Source: Halosimplex halobium
Lineage (GTDB): Archaea; Halobacteriota; Halobacteria; Halobacteriales; Haloarculaceae
Reading direction: 5' to 3'
NCBI RefSeq assembly: GCF_051414055.1
Contig: NZ_JBLKNX010000012.1
Location: 116,419 to 180,418, forward strand
DNA: 64,000 nucleotides
Part shown: positions 33,450 through 41,761 of the stretch, piece by piece
Position numbering within the stretch: position 1 is the stretch's first letter
How the letters are laid out: each line of letters begins with the position of its first letter
Position numbers and translations under genes: made by a program
Notes under the pieces: generated by a model
Database searches by the model: none
What the model saw: the letters and a program-made list of their open reading frames with translations, nothing else
Told to the model about the DNA's origin: nothing

Positions 33450-34484
33450 TCACTTGAGGTAGTAGACGTTGGGGTCGGTCCCCTCGCTCTCTTTCAGCTG
33501 GAACGCCCGCGAGGAGTCGGCCATCTCGGCGACCTCGCTGTCGGGGTCGTCGAGGTCGCCCATGTTCCGGGCGTCGCCGACGCAGGTCTCGACGCAGGCC
33601 GGCTCCTCGCCGCGCTCCAGGCGGTGCGTGCAGAAGCTACACTTGCGGACGTTGCCGACCGGCGACTCGTCGCCCTCGCGCTTCCCGCGGTCGACGCCGT
33701 ACTCGGGGCTGGTCACCTCGCCGGCCTCGTCGACCTCGTCGTCGTAGTTCTCGCCGAAGTCGAAATAGCGCGCCCCGTACGGGCACGCGATCATGCAGTA
33801 CCGACAGCCGATACAGCGGTCGTAGTCGACGTTGACCACGCCGTTGTCCATCTTGTAGGTCGCGCTGACGGGACAGACCTGCACGCACGGCGGATTCTCG
33901 CACTGCATGCAGGGCCGGGGGACGTTCGTCCGCGTGACCTCCGGGAACTCGCCGTGTTCCTCCTCCATCACGACGTTGTAGGAGACGCCCGGCGGCGTCC
34001 GGTTCTCGGCCTTACAAGCGACCGTACAGGAGTCACACCCCACGCACTTCTGGAGGTCGATGACCATTCCCCAGCGCTCGTCGCCGTCCGCTCCGTCGCC
34101 GGTCGCGTCGGCCCCGTCTCCGTCGGCGGAGAGCTCGCAAGCGACCGAGTCCATCGAACCGACCGAACAGCCCAGCGAGTCCGCGGTCTCGTCGGCGATC
34201 GTCTGGTCGCCGCTCTCGATCGACGGGTTGGGGGTCTCGCGATAGGCGTCGCCGAACTCGCGTTCGGCGGCCTCGTCGTATCGCTCCCAGTACTCCTCGG
34301 CCGACAGTTCGCCCCGGGAGACGCGCTTGGCGTCCTCGGCCATCGCGATCCCGAGATCCGTGTCGTGGTCGGTCTTCGACAGTTCGTCCCCGGGATCGGC
34401 CGCCTCGGCGTCGACCATCGCGTCGGGGTCGGCGGCGCCCACGTCCGGGACGCCCGGCAGCCGGTCGTCGCTCGCGCCGCTCAT
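33450..34484 (-). CDS. Four-cluster ferredoxin subunit with long N-terminal extension
   Basis: A 344-residue protein. Residues about 135-344 form the usual electron-transfer subunit (DmsB/TtrB/PsrB type) with four cysteine groups: CVGCDSCTVAC, CMQCENPPCVQVC, CIGCRYCMIAC and CSFCTHRLERGEEPACVETC. Before it lies an unusual acidic extension of about 130 residues that includes its own two cysteines (SLGCSVGSMDSVACEL) and no Tat signal, so export probably relies on the catalytic subunit's signal. ATG 34484 is chosen as the first good start. It is the first gene of the operon. Confidence 0.9.
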   Translation of the reverse strand: MSGASDDRLPGVPDVGAADPDAMVDAEAADPGDELSKTDHDTDLGIAMAEDAKRVSRGELSAEEYWERYDEAAEREFGDAYRETPNPSIESGDQTIADETADSLGCSVGSMDSVACELSADGDGADATGDGADGDERWGMVIDLQKCVGCDSCTVACKAENRTPPGVSYNVVMEEEHGEFPEVTRTNVPRPCMQCENPPCVQVCPVSATYKMDNGVVNVDYDRCIGCRYCMIACPYGARYFDFGENYDDEVDEAGEVTSPEYGVDRGKREGDESPVGNVRKCSFCTHRLERGEEPACVETCVGDARNMGDLDDPDSEVAEMADSSRAFQLKESEGTDPNVYYLK

Positions 34485-34742
34485 CGGTACCACCCGCACG
34501 TCGGGCCGCGTCCGTATGGCCGGTCGAACTGAGGCATACGCGTAGACCTACACGAGCCGGGGAGGTGAGCGTGGTACCGATACTCTTTGCCCCGCCGGAC
34601 GGGCCCGAAGCGGGGGATAACTCCCGACCCAATACTGTTTGGAACGCCGGGAACGGGCCCGTGCCGGTCGCCCGCTGGACCGCGTCCCAGCGACTGGGAA
34701 AGCCCGAGGGCTTATACGAGGTGGTGCGAACAAGTTCGAGCT

Positions 34743-34799
34743 ATGACCGCGCTCGGTGACCGACACGCCCGACCCGTCGTCGGAGGTGGACGCTCGTGA
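34743..34799 (+). CDS. Possible 18-residue leader peptide coupled to the Bat-type regulator
   Basis: A TATA-like GCTTATACG lies at 34710-34718, which places transcription start near 34740, and the first ATG is at 34743. It opens an 18-codon frame, MTALGDRHARPVVGGGRS, whose TGA at 34797-34799 overlaps the GTG start at 34796 (GTGA). A GGAGGTGG ribosome-binding site for the regulator lies inside the frame at about 34781-34788. This arrangement would couple translation of the regulator to the leader. No homologue is known to me. Confidence 0.4.
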   Translation: MTALGDRHARPVVGGGRS

Positions 34800-36631
34800 A
34801 CGGGGTCCTCGTCGCGTCCGTCATCCTCAGGCTGGCCGGGGTCGGGTACTCGCTGGTGTTGCTCGCCCGGAGCAGCGACCGTCGGTTCGGGTTCCTGACG
34901 GTGATGCTGTCGCTGATGGCCACCCGTCAGTTGCTGTCCGCCCGGAACTCGACGACGCCGGTCGAGGAGCTTCCGGGGCTTGCGGTCAGCGTCCTCGCGC
35001 TGTTGACCGTGTATTACCTGTCGAGCTACGTCGTCGAGGAGCGGCGCGTCACCGAGCGTCTCAGAGGGTTCCGGAAGGCGATCGAGCACGCCGGTCACGC
35101 CATCTTCCTGACCGGCCCCGACGGGACCATCGAGTACGCGAACCCGGCGGTCGAGAGCGTCGTCGGTTACGGCCCCGAGGAGGTCGTCGGCGAGAACCCG
35201 CGCCTGTGGCAGTCCGGGGAGCACGACGAAGCCTTCTATACGGAACTGTGGGAGCAGATATCCTCGGGCGACGTCTGGGAAGGCGAGATCGTCAACCGTC
35301 GGAAGTCGGGGGAGCTGTGCTGGGTCGACACGACCGTCGCGCCGATCACCGACGAGGGAGGGACGGTCGAGCGGTACGTCGCGGTCGAGCGGGACGTGAC
35401 CGAGCGCAAGGAGCGACAGCTCCGGATCGAGGAGCAAAACGACCGCCTCGAGCGGCTGAACAACACGAACGAGGTCATCCGGGACGTCAACCGGGAGCTG
35501 GTGGCGGCGTCGAACCGGCGCGAAGTAGAGCGGGCGCTCTGCGACCGGTTCGCGTCATCGCATCTGTTCGACGCCGCCTGGGTCGGCACCCGGAGACTCG
35601 TCGACGGGGACGTCGCGGTCCGGACCGCTGCCGGCGTCGACCCGGAGGCGGTCGAAGCACGCCTCGACGGCTCGTCGACCTACCGTGACGTCGCCGGTAC
35701 GGTCCTCGAACAGCGGCGACCGGCATTCGTCGACGACGGTGGGGCGCCCGTCGACGACCCCGCAGCGGCCGCGGGCGTCGTCGTCCCGTTATCGTATCAG
35801 GACGCCGACTACGGCGCGCTGTTCGTCGAGGCCGGGACGGACGGCGCGTTCGAGGCCATCGATCGGTCGGTGTTCGCCGAGCTCGGGCTGGCTGTCGGGG
35901 ACGCCATCAACGCGGCCGAGAACCGCCGGACGCTCGCGTCCGACGAGGTAACTCGCCTCGAGTTCCGGCTCGACGGGACGGACGACCCGCTGGTCTCGCT
36001 GGCGTCGGCGCTGGAGTGCACGGTCGAACTCGACCGGGTCGGGGACGACGAGGAGGGCGACTGTGCCGCCTACGTCTCCGTGAGGGGCTGCGAACCGGAC
36101 GCCGTCTCGGCTCACGCCGGCGACGCTCCGGGGATCGAACGGGCCGAAGTACTGTGCGACGGCGACGAGCGGTGCGGCGTCAGGCTGACTCTCGACGACG
36201 CCGTCGTGACGACGCTGGCCCGGTACGGTGCAGCCGTCCAGTCGCAGACGGTTACCGAGGGTAACGGTCGTCTCGTCGCCGATATCGCCCGGTCCAACGA
36301 TATCCGGTCGGTCGTCGAGGCCGTGCAGTCGTCGTATCCGGAACTGGACCTGGTCGCCCAGCGCGAGTGCGAACCCGACGCGGCCGCCGAGACGAAACTC
36401 CGGACCGCCTTCGAGGAGTCGCTGACCGACCGCCAGCTGGAGGCCGCCCAGACGGCCTACTTCGCGGGCTTTTTCGAGTGGCCGCGCGACGCCAGCGGCG
36501 AGGAAGTCGCAGCGACGATGGGGATCAACCAGTCGACGTTCACTCAGCACCTCCGCGCCGCGGAGCGAAAGCTGTTCGCGGCGCTGTTCGACCGTGCGGA
36601 CGACGCAGTCGCCGAACCGGCTGGTCTGTGA
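34796..36631 (+). CDS. Bat-type sensor-regulator: two TM, PAS, GAF, BAT, HTH_10
   Basis: A 611-residue protein. Residues 1-80 hold two or three hydrophobic segments. A PAS domain follows at about 90-215 (AIFLTGPDGTIEYANPAVES, then WEGEIVNRRKSGELCWVDTT). A coiled segment leads to a GAF domain at 240-385 (VERALCDRFASSHLFDAAWV). The BAT domain covers about 390-550, and HTH_10 ends the protein (LTDRQLEAAQTAYFAGFFEW, then MGINQSTFTQHLRAAERKLF). It is divergent from the molybdoenzyme operon, so it is a candidate regulator of it. Translation starts with GTG, behind the leader ORF. Confidence 0.85.
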   Translation: MNGVLVASVILRLAGVGYSLVLLARSSDRRFGFLTVMLSLMATRQLLSARNSTTPVEELPGLAVSVLALLTVYYLSSYVVEERRVTERLRGFRKAIEHAGHAIFLTGPDGTIEYANPAVESVVGYGPEEVVGENPRLWQSGEHDEAFYTELWEQISSGDVWEGEIVNRRKSGELCWVDTTVAPITDEGGTVERYVAVERDVTERKERQLRIEEQNDRLERLNNTNEVIRDVNRELVAASNRREVERALCDRFASSHLFDAAWVGTRRLVDGDVAVRTAAGVDPEAVEARLDGSSTYRDVAGTVLEQRRPAFVDDGGAPVDDPAAAAGVVVPLSYQDADYGALFVEAGTDGAFEAIDRSVFAELGLAVGDAINAAENRRTLASDEVTRLEFRLDGTDDPLVSLASALECTVELDRVGDDEEGDCAAYVSVRGCEPDAVSAHAGDAPGIERAEVLCDGDERCGVRLTLDDAVVTTLARYGAAVQSQTVTEGNGRLVADIARSNDIRSVVEAVQSSYPELDLVAQRECEPDAAAETKLRTAFEESLTDRQLEAAQTAYFAGFFEWPRDASGEEVAATMGINQSTFTQHLRAAERKLFAALFDRADDAVAEPAGL

Positions 36632-36697
36632 CCTTCGACGATACCTCGGGCGGGATCGCCTCGATACCTGAGACTGGCGGTCGAGCCCCCGTTCCCG

Positions 36698-36720
36698 GTA
36701 TTGTGAAATTCGCGAAATAC
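36698..36720 (+). promoter_or_regulatory. RTATTGTG-N10-AATAC element
   Basis: GTATTGTG at 36698-36705 and AATAC at 36716-36720, directly followed by TATA-like CTTTAGTTC. The ATG at 36750 is about 26 bp after the TATA centre. Spacing between half-sites (GTATT-N13-AATAC) equals that at 42452 and 45353. Confidence 0.65.
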
Positions 36721-36749
36721 TTTAGTTCGAGCCAGTCGAACCTACGGCT

Positions 36750-38102
36750 ATGAGCGACACGTTCGTGGTCATCGGCGGTGACGCCGCGGGGATGAGCGCC
36801 GCGAGCAAGGCCAGGCGCGAAGACCCGGAACTGGACGTTGTCGTCTTCGAGAAGGGCGAGTGGGTGTCCTACGCCGCCTGCGGGATGCCCTACTACGTCA
36901 AGGGCGAGGTCGAGGACCTGGACGACCTGGTCGCCGTGACGCCCGAGGAGTTCCGCGGCGAGCGGGATATCGACCTCCGGACCGGCCACGAGGTCGTCGG
37001 TATCGACCCCGAGGCCGAAACCGTCACCGTCGAGGGTGACGGCGAGACGTTCGACCAGCCCTACGACCACCTCCTGGTCGCGACGGGCGCGAGCGCCATC
37101 GAACCGCCGTTCGACGGGCTCGGTCTCGACGGCGTGTTCACCATCCACGACATGGACGAGGCCGACGCCATCGAGACCTACGTCACCGAACACTCGCCCG
37201 ACTCCGCAGCGATTGTCGGCGGCGGATACGTCGGCATCGAGATGGCCGAGGCGCTGTCGGCACACGGCGTCGACGTCCACCTCTACGAGATGCTGCCGCA
37301 CGTCCTCCAGCCGTTCGGTGACGCGGTGGCCGAGGTCGTCGAGGACTATCTCCGCGAGCAGGGAGTCAAGCTGCACCTCGACACTGCCGTCTCGGGCTTC
37401 GAGGGTGCCGAGCGCGTCGAGCGCGTCACGCTCGACGACGAGTCCCACCCCGCCGAGGTCGCGATCGTCGGCGTCGGTGTCGAACCGAACGCCGACCTCG
37501 CGGCGGACGCCGGCATCGAACTGGGGGAGACCGGGGCGATCGCGACCGACGAGTACGGTCGGACGAACTACGAGAACGTCTACGCGGCGGGCGACTGCGC
37601 CGAGGCGCGCCACGTCGTGACCGGCGAGCCGGACCACGTCCCGCTGGCGCTGACAGCCAACCGCGCCGGTCGCGCCATCGGGGGGACCGTCGCCGGGAGT
37701 CCGGAGCCGGTCGGCGAGATCGCCGGGACGGCCATCGTCAAGGCGTTCGACCTCGGGGCCGCCCGAACTGGACTCCTCGACGAGGAGCGGGCCCGGGACG
37801 CCGGCTTCCACCCCGTCTCGGTCACGATATCGGCGCCGACGCGAGCCCACTACTACCCGGGCGGTGCCGAGCTCACCGTCACGCTGCTGGCCGACCGCGA
37901 CTCCGGTCGGCTGCTGGGCGGGAGCGTCGTCGGCCGGGAAGGCGCGAAGCGCATCGACACGGTCGCGACGGCCCTCAGGGCGGGCCTGACGGTGACCGAG
38001 CTCCGGAACGCCGACCTGGCGTACGCGCCGCCGTTCAGCCCCGTCTGGGACCCGATTCTCACGGCGGCGAAAGTTCTCGAGGGGGAGTTTGAGAGCGAAT
38101 GA
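36750..38102 (+). CDS. CoA-disulfide/persulfide reductase-like flavoprotein
   Basis: A 450-residue FAD/NAD(P)H flavoprotein. FAD motif VIGGDAAGMSAASKAR at residue 6, catalytic single cysteine in SYAACGMPYYV near residue 45, NAD(P) motif AIVGGGYVGIEMAEAL, and AAGDCAE for the second FAD contact. These match CoA-disulfide reductase, NADH oxidase and NADPH-dependent sulfur/persulfide reductase (Cdr/Nox/NSR). Given the sulfur genes that follow and the RTATTGTG element upstream, CoA-persulfide or polysulfide reduction is the likely job. The stop overlaps the peptidase start (ATGA). Confidence 0.85.
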   Translation: MSDTFVVIGGDAAGMSAASKARREDPELDVVVFEKGEWVSYAACGMPYYVKGEVEDLDDLVAVTPEEFRGERDIDLRTGHEVVGIDPEAETVTVEGDGETFDQPYDHLLVATGASAIEPPFDGLGLDGVFTIHDMDEADAIETYVTEHSPDSAAIVGGGYVGIEMAEALSAHGVDVHLYEMLPHVLQPFGDAVAEVVEDYLREQGVKLHLDTAVSGFEGAERVERVTLDDESHPAEVAIVGVGVEPNADLAADAGIELGETGAIATDEYGRTNYENVYAAGDCAEARHVVTGEPDHVPLALTANRAGRAIGGTVAGSPEPVGEIAGTAIVKAFDLGAARTGLLDEERARDAGFHPVSVTISAPTRAHYYPGGAELTVTLLADRDSGRLLGGSVVGREGAKRIDTVATALRAGLTVTELRNADLAYAPPFSPVWDPILTAAKVLEGEFESE

Positions 38103-39349
38103 GCGACACGACTCCCCCCGAGCACGTGCGGGCCCACCGCGAGGAACTGCTCTCGCTGACCCTCGACCTCCTCGCGATCGACACGTCGAACCCGCCCGGC
38201 GACACGCGCGAGATCGTCATCGAGATCGAGGAGTTCCTCGAACCGCTTTCGGTCGATGTCGAGCGTTTTGCGGCCGACCCCGCGAAGCCGAACCTCCTCG
38301 TCCGTGTCCCCGGCGAGTCCGACCGCACGCTGCTGTACAACGGGCACCTCGATACGGTGCCGTTCGACACAGACGCGTGGACCCGCGATCCGCTCGGCGA
38401 GCGCGCGGACGACCGCGTCTACGGTCGCGGCGCGACCGACATGAAAGGCGCCGTGGCGTCGATGCTGTTCGCGATTCGAGCCTTCGCAGCCACCGACACT
38501 GATCCGCCCGTCGACCTCCTGTTCGCGTTCGTGAGCGACGAGGAAGTGGGTGGTGACGCCGGGCTACCCGCGTTACTGGAGGCCGGGAAACTCGATGCCG
38601 ACGCGTGTGTGATCGGTGAGCCGACCTGTGAGGAGGGTCGCCACTCCGTCACGGTCGCGGACCGGGGCAGCATCTGGCTGACGCTCGAAGCCACCGGAGA
38701 CGCAGCGCACGGGTCGCGGCCGGTGCTCGGTGAGAACGCGATCGACCGACTCTACGGGGCCGTGGAGACCCTCCGCGAGCGGTTCGGGCAGCGCCGGCTG
38801 GAGATCCCCCGGAGTGTCGAACCGGTCGTCGAGGAGTCCGTCGAGTACTACGCGCCGTCGATGGGCCGGGGGGTCGCGCGCGATCTCTTCACGTACCCGT
38901 CGATCAACCTGGGGACGCTCGAGGGCGGGGAGGCGATCAACAGCGTCCCCCAGTCGGCCCGCGCCGAGATCGACGTCCGGCTCGCGGCGGGCGTGGAGAC
39001 GTCGTCAGTGCTCGCCGACATCAGGTCCTGTGCGGCCGACTGCGAGGGCGTCTCCATCACGGACGTGTCCTGGAGCGTGGGGACGGCCGAACCGATAGAC
39101 AGCCCGCTCGTCGACGCGGTGGCGTCGACCGCGGAGTCGGTGAGCGGCGAGCGCGTCTTCCGACGGAGCGCCACCGGCGGCGGCGACGCCAAGACGCTCC
39201 GTAACGCCGATATCCCGACCGTCGAGTTCGCGTTCGGCACCGACACCGTCCACGCCGTCGACGAGTACACGACCGTCGACGCGCTCGTGGACAACGCGGT
39301 CGTCTACGCGCGACTGCCGGCGGCGTGGGCGTCGGCGACCGAACGGTAG
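38099..39349 (+). CDS. M20-family metallopeptidase (ArgE/DapE type)
   Basis: A 416-residue M20 peptidase or deacylase. Zinc ligands are visible in YNGHLDTVPFD, GRGATDMKGAVASML, DEEVGGDAG (catalytic Glu pair), IGEPT and FAFGTDTVHAVDEYT near the end. The insert domain has TGDAAHGSRP. Substrate cannot be assigned among N-acyl amino acids. Its start overlaps the preceding stop by four bases, so it is co-transcribed with the CoA-disulfide reductase-like gene. Confidence 0.85.
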   Translation: MSDTTPPEHVRAHREELLSLTLDLLAIDTSNPPGDTREIVIEIEEFLEPLSVDVERFAADPAKPNLLVRVPGESDRTLLYNGHLDTVPFDTDAWTRDPLGERADDRVYGRGATDMKGAVASMLFAIRAFAATDTDPPVDLLFAFVSDEEVGGDAGLPALLEAGKLDADACVIGEPTCEEGRHSVTVADRGSIWLTLEATGDAAHGSRPVLGENAIDRLYGAVETLRERFGQRRLEIPRSVEPVVEESVEYYAPSMGRGVARDLFTYPSINLGTLEGGEAINSVPQSARAEIDVRLAAGVETSSVLADIRSCAADCEGVSITDVSWSVGTAEPIDSPLVDAVASTAESVSGERVFRRSATGGGDAKTLRNADIPTVEFAFGTDTVHAVDEYTTVDALVDNAVVYARLPAAWASATER

Positions 39350-39441
39350 CGGCCCGCCGGACGACCGCCGGGCGGAGCGAGCGGATCGCGGGCGGCCCGC
39401 TCCGGGCAAGACTTAGGTTTCTGTGTTGTGTACTGTTGGGT

Positions 39442-39660
39442 ATGAAGAACAATATCGGTGCCACGGACAGAGTGGTCCGGATCGCCGCCGGCATCGCACT
39501 CGCGGCCGTGGGACTCGCGTCGCTCGGCGACCTGCTCGGCTTCGGCCTCGCGGCCGGCGCGGTTCTGACGCTGCTGGGTCTCGTGCTCGTCGGCACCGGG
39601 CTCGTCCGGGTCTGTCTCCTGTACCGCCTGATAGGGGTCGACACGTCGGGCTCCCGGTAG
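39442..39660 (+). CDS. DUF2892 (YgaP-type) inner membrane protein
   Basis: A 72-residue protein with the DUF2892 layout: MKNNIGATDRVVRIAAGIAL, a hydrophobic hairpin, and the VRVCLLYRLIG ending with the family's conserved cysteine. In bacteria this domain is the membrane part of the YgaP rhodanese. A TATA-like ACTTAGG at 39411-39417 gives a leaderless start. A GTGTTGTG at 39423-39430 resembles the sulfur-regulon element but its second half does not match. The methyltransferase follows two bases later. Confidence 0.8.
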   Translation: MKNNIGATDRVVRIAAGIALAAVGLASLGDLLGFGLAAGAVLTLLGLVLVGTGLVRVCLLYRLIGVDTSGSR

Positions 39661-39662
39661 CG

Positions 39663-40256
39663 ATGGATCGGTTCCAGAACACCGGGCAGCCCGACTGGGA
39701 CTGGTGGAGCAGACTCTGGCCGACGCCCGGTGCGACGCTCCGGGACCTCGGACTCGCGTCCGGCGAGTCGGTCGCCGAGGTCGGCTGTGGGAGCGGCTAC
39801 TTCGCGCTCCCGGCCGCTCGCATCGCCGAGTCCGAGCCAGTGTATGCGGTCGACCTGGACGAGACACTTCTCGACGAACTCGATGAGCTCGCCGAACAGC
39901 AGGACATCGAGAACGTCATCCCGATCCGCGGCGACGCCCGGAACCTGACCGGCGTCATCCCCGAACCAGTTACCACGCTCGTCGTGGCAAACACGTTCCA
40001 CGGCGTCGACGACCAGCCGGACTTCGTCGAGCAAGCGTTCGAGGCCGTCGAATCCGGCGGGCGCCTGGTCGTCGTCAACTGGCACGACCGCCCGCGCGAG
40101 ACGACGACCGTCGGCGGTGAACGTCGGGGACCCCCGACGGAGCTTCGGATGACCCCGGGAGAAACGGAAGAGGCCGTGCTCTCGGCGGCTCCCTTCGAGC
40201 GTGACCGCCGGGTCGAGCTGCCGCCGTACCACTACGCGCTCGTGTTCGAACGGTAG
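39663..40256 (+). CDS. SAM-dependent methyltransferase
   Basis: A 197-residue class-I methyltransferase. Motif I is VAEVGCGSGYFALPAA, the acidic strand is YAVDLDETLLDE, motif III-IV is VVANTFHGV and motif post-II ends with SGGRLVVVNWHDRP. It resembles UbiE/ArsM-like small methyltransferases; the substrate is unknown, and the short C-terminal domain gives no clue. It follows the DUF2892 gene by two bases, hence co-transcribed. A frameshifted relative lies at 23184. Confidence 0.85.
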   Translation: MDRFQNTGQPDWDWWSRLWPTPGATLRDLGLASGESVAEVGCGSGYFALPAARIAESEPVYAVDLDETLLDELDELAEQQDIENVIPIRGDARNLTGVIPEPVTTLVVANTFHGVDDQPDFVEQAFEAVESGGRLVVVNWHDRPRETTTVGGERRGPPTELRMTPGETEEAVLSAAPFERDRRVELPPYHYALVFER

Positions 40257-40318
40257 TCGCACAACTCTCCCCGCGGTTCTCCGATTACCACCCGATAACC
40301 ACTCCATGGATTTTCAGA

Positions 40319-40341
40319 ATCTTGGAATGAACACACAATAC
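40319..40341 (-). promoter_or_regulatory. RTATTGTG element before tusA
   Basis: Read on the minus strand: GTATTGTG at 40341-40334 and AAGAT at 40323-40319. The plus-strand side abuts a TATA-like CTAATAC at 40341-40347, with ATG at 40381. The element sits between the methyltransferase stop and the sulfur operon. Confidence 0.55.
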
Positions 40342-40380
40342 TAATACTGCCCGTTCCCAACTGCCGCCTGTGAGACATCC

Positions 40381-40617
40381 ATGACCGACATCGAGCCTGA
40401 CGATACCGTCGATGCCAGAGGCGCAGCCTGTCCCGGCCCGCTGATGGACCTCATCGGAACGATCCGGGGCGCCGAGTCGGGGGACGTGATCCGACTGCTG
40501 AGCGACAACGAACAATCGCTCACCGACGTGCCAGAGTGGGCCGAGGAAGCCGGCAACGAACTACTCGCGGTCGAGGAACGCGACGACCACAGCGCGTTCT
40601 ACGTGGAGAAAGCATGA
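40381..40617 (+). CDS. TusA-family sulfur carrier
   Basis: A 78-residue TusA protein: DARGAACPGPLMDLIGTIRG carries the catalytic Cys17 in the family CPxP motif, followed by the family's beta-alpha-beta-alpha layout with EWAEEAGNELLAVEE. TusA accepts persulfide sulfur on this cysteine and hands it on. Its stop overlaps the flavoprotein start (ATGA). It heads the operon of TusA, SQR-like protein and DUF1641, suggesting transfer of sulfane sulfur between these enzymes. Confidence 0.9.
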   Translation: MTDIEPDDTVDARGAACPGPLMDLIGTIRGAESGDVIRLLSDNEQSLTDVPEWAEEAGNELLAVEERDDHSAFYVEKA

Positions 40618-41759
40618 CCGAGCACGTCGTCATCGTCGGGGGCGGGACCGGTGGGACCGTCCTCGCGAACGACCTCGCCGACCGGCTCGACTCGGAACTC
40701 GACGCCGGCGACGTTCGCGTTACGCTGGTCAACGACGACCCCGACCACGTCTACAAACCGGTCTGGCTGTACGTGCCGTTCGACAAGCGCGAACCGGCCG
40801 ACGGTCGGCGTCGCCTCGGCGAACTCGTCGACGACGCAGTCGACATCCGGATCGACCGCGTGACCGACATCGACACCGACGGCCAGCGACTCCGGTTCCA
40901 CGGAGCCACCTCGCCGATCGAGTACGACTACCTCGTGCTGGCGACCGGGTCGACGCTGGAGCCCGAGCAGATCCCCGGCCTCGCGGAGGGCGGTCACGAC
41001 TACTACAGCGAGTCGGGTGCGACCGACCTGCGCGACGAACTGCTCGAGTTCACTGAGGGGGACCTCGTGTTGAGTGTTATCGGAACCGCCCATATGTGCC
41101 CGGCGGCGCCGCTGGAGTTCGTCTTCATGGCCGACGACTGGTTCCGCGAGCGCGGCCTGCGGGAAGACGTCGACATCACCTACACGTATCCGGTCCAGCG
41201 CGTCCACGGCAACCCCCACATCGCCGAGTGGGCCCGGCCTATCATGGAGGAACGCGACATCGGGGTGGAGACGTTCTTCAACGCCGAGTCGGTCGACCCC
41301 GAGACGGAGACGGTCACGTCGATGGAGGGGACCGAACTCGACTACGACCTCCTCGTGACGATCCCGCCCCACGGCGGCGTCGACCTGATCGAGGAGGCGG
41401 GGCTCGGCGACGACGGCTGGGTCGACGTCGACAAGCACACGCTGGAAGCCGAGGCCGCCGAAAACGTCTACGCGCTCGGGGATACGGCCGCGACGGGCGT
41501 CCCGAACGCCGGGAGCGTCGCCCACTACCAGGCCGGCGTCGTCGGCCAGCGCCTCGCCAGCGAGATCCGCGGTCGTCCAGCCACGGCGACCTACGACGGC
41601 AAGACGCTGTGTTTCATCGAGACGGGAATGGACGCGGCCTCGTTCGTCGAGTTCGACTACGAGACTCCGCCGTCGCCGGCGCCGCCCTCGGAGAAACTCC
41701 ACTGGTCGAAGCTGGCGTACAACGAGTCCTACTGGCTGACTGCACGGGGACTGCTCTGA
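40614..41759 (+). CDS. Sulfide:quinone reductase-like flavoprotein
   Basis: A 381-residue NAD(P)/FAD-fold protein of the SQR/FCSD family. FAD motif VIVGGGTGGTVLANDLAD, YDYLVLATGST, AHMCPAAPLEFVF with Cys162, and a second cysteine, Cys333, in KTLCFIETG, plus NVYALGD. SQRs oxidise sulfide to persulfide or polysulfide and pass electrons to quinone. Only two cysteines exist in the whole protein, matching the pair needed for turnover but not the third one of the classical bacterial enzymes. The hydrophobic C-terminus could dock to the membrane. Quinone use is inferred. Confidence 0.85.
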   Translation: MTEHVVIVGGGTGGTVLANDLADRLDSELDAGDVRVTLVNDDPDHVYKPVWLYVPFDKREPADGRRRLGELVDDAVDIRIDRVTDIDTDGQRLRFHGATSPIEYDYLVLATGSTLEPEQIPGLAEGGHDYYSESGATDLRDELLEFTEGDLVLSVIGTAHMCPAAPLEFVFMADDWFRERGLREDVDITYTYPVQRVHGNPHIAEWARPIMEERDIGVETFFNAESVDPETETVTSMEGTELDYDLLVTIPPHGGVDLIEEAGLGDDGWVDVDKHTLEAEAAENVYALGDTAATGVPNAGSVAHYQAGVVGQRLASEIRGRPATATYDGKTLCFIETGMDAASFVEFDYETPPSPAPPSEKLHWSKLAYNESYWLTARGLL

Positions 41760-41761
41760 CC

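Noticed and set aside
32173..33462. Plus-strand frame opposite the NrfD subunit
   Set aside because: Its translation is a run of charged residues mirroring the membrane codons of the real gene.
34628..34642. CCCAATACTG upstream of the Bat-type regulator as another RTATTGTG copy
   Set aside because: Only the AATAC half is present; the partner at the required spacing is GGGGA and the inverse reading gives GTATTGGG.
39423..39445. GTGTTGTG at the DUF2892 promoter
   Set aside because: Seven of eight bases match but the second half is TATGA; kept only as a weak possibility, not counted in the regulon.
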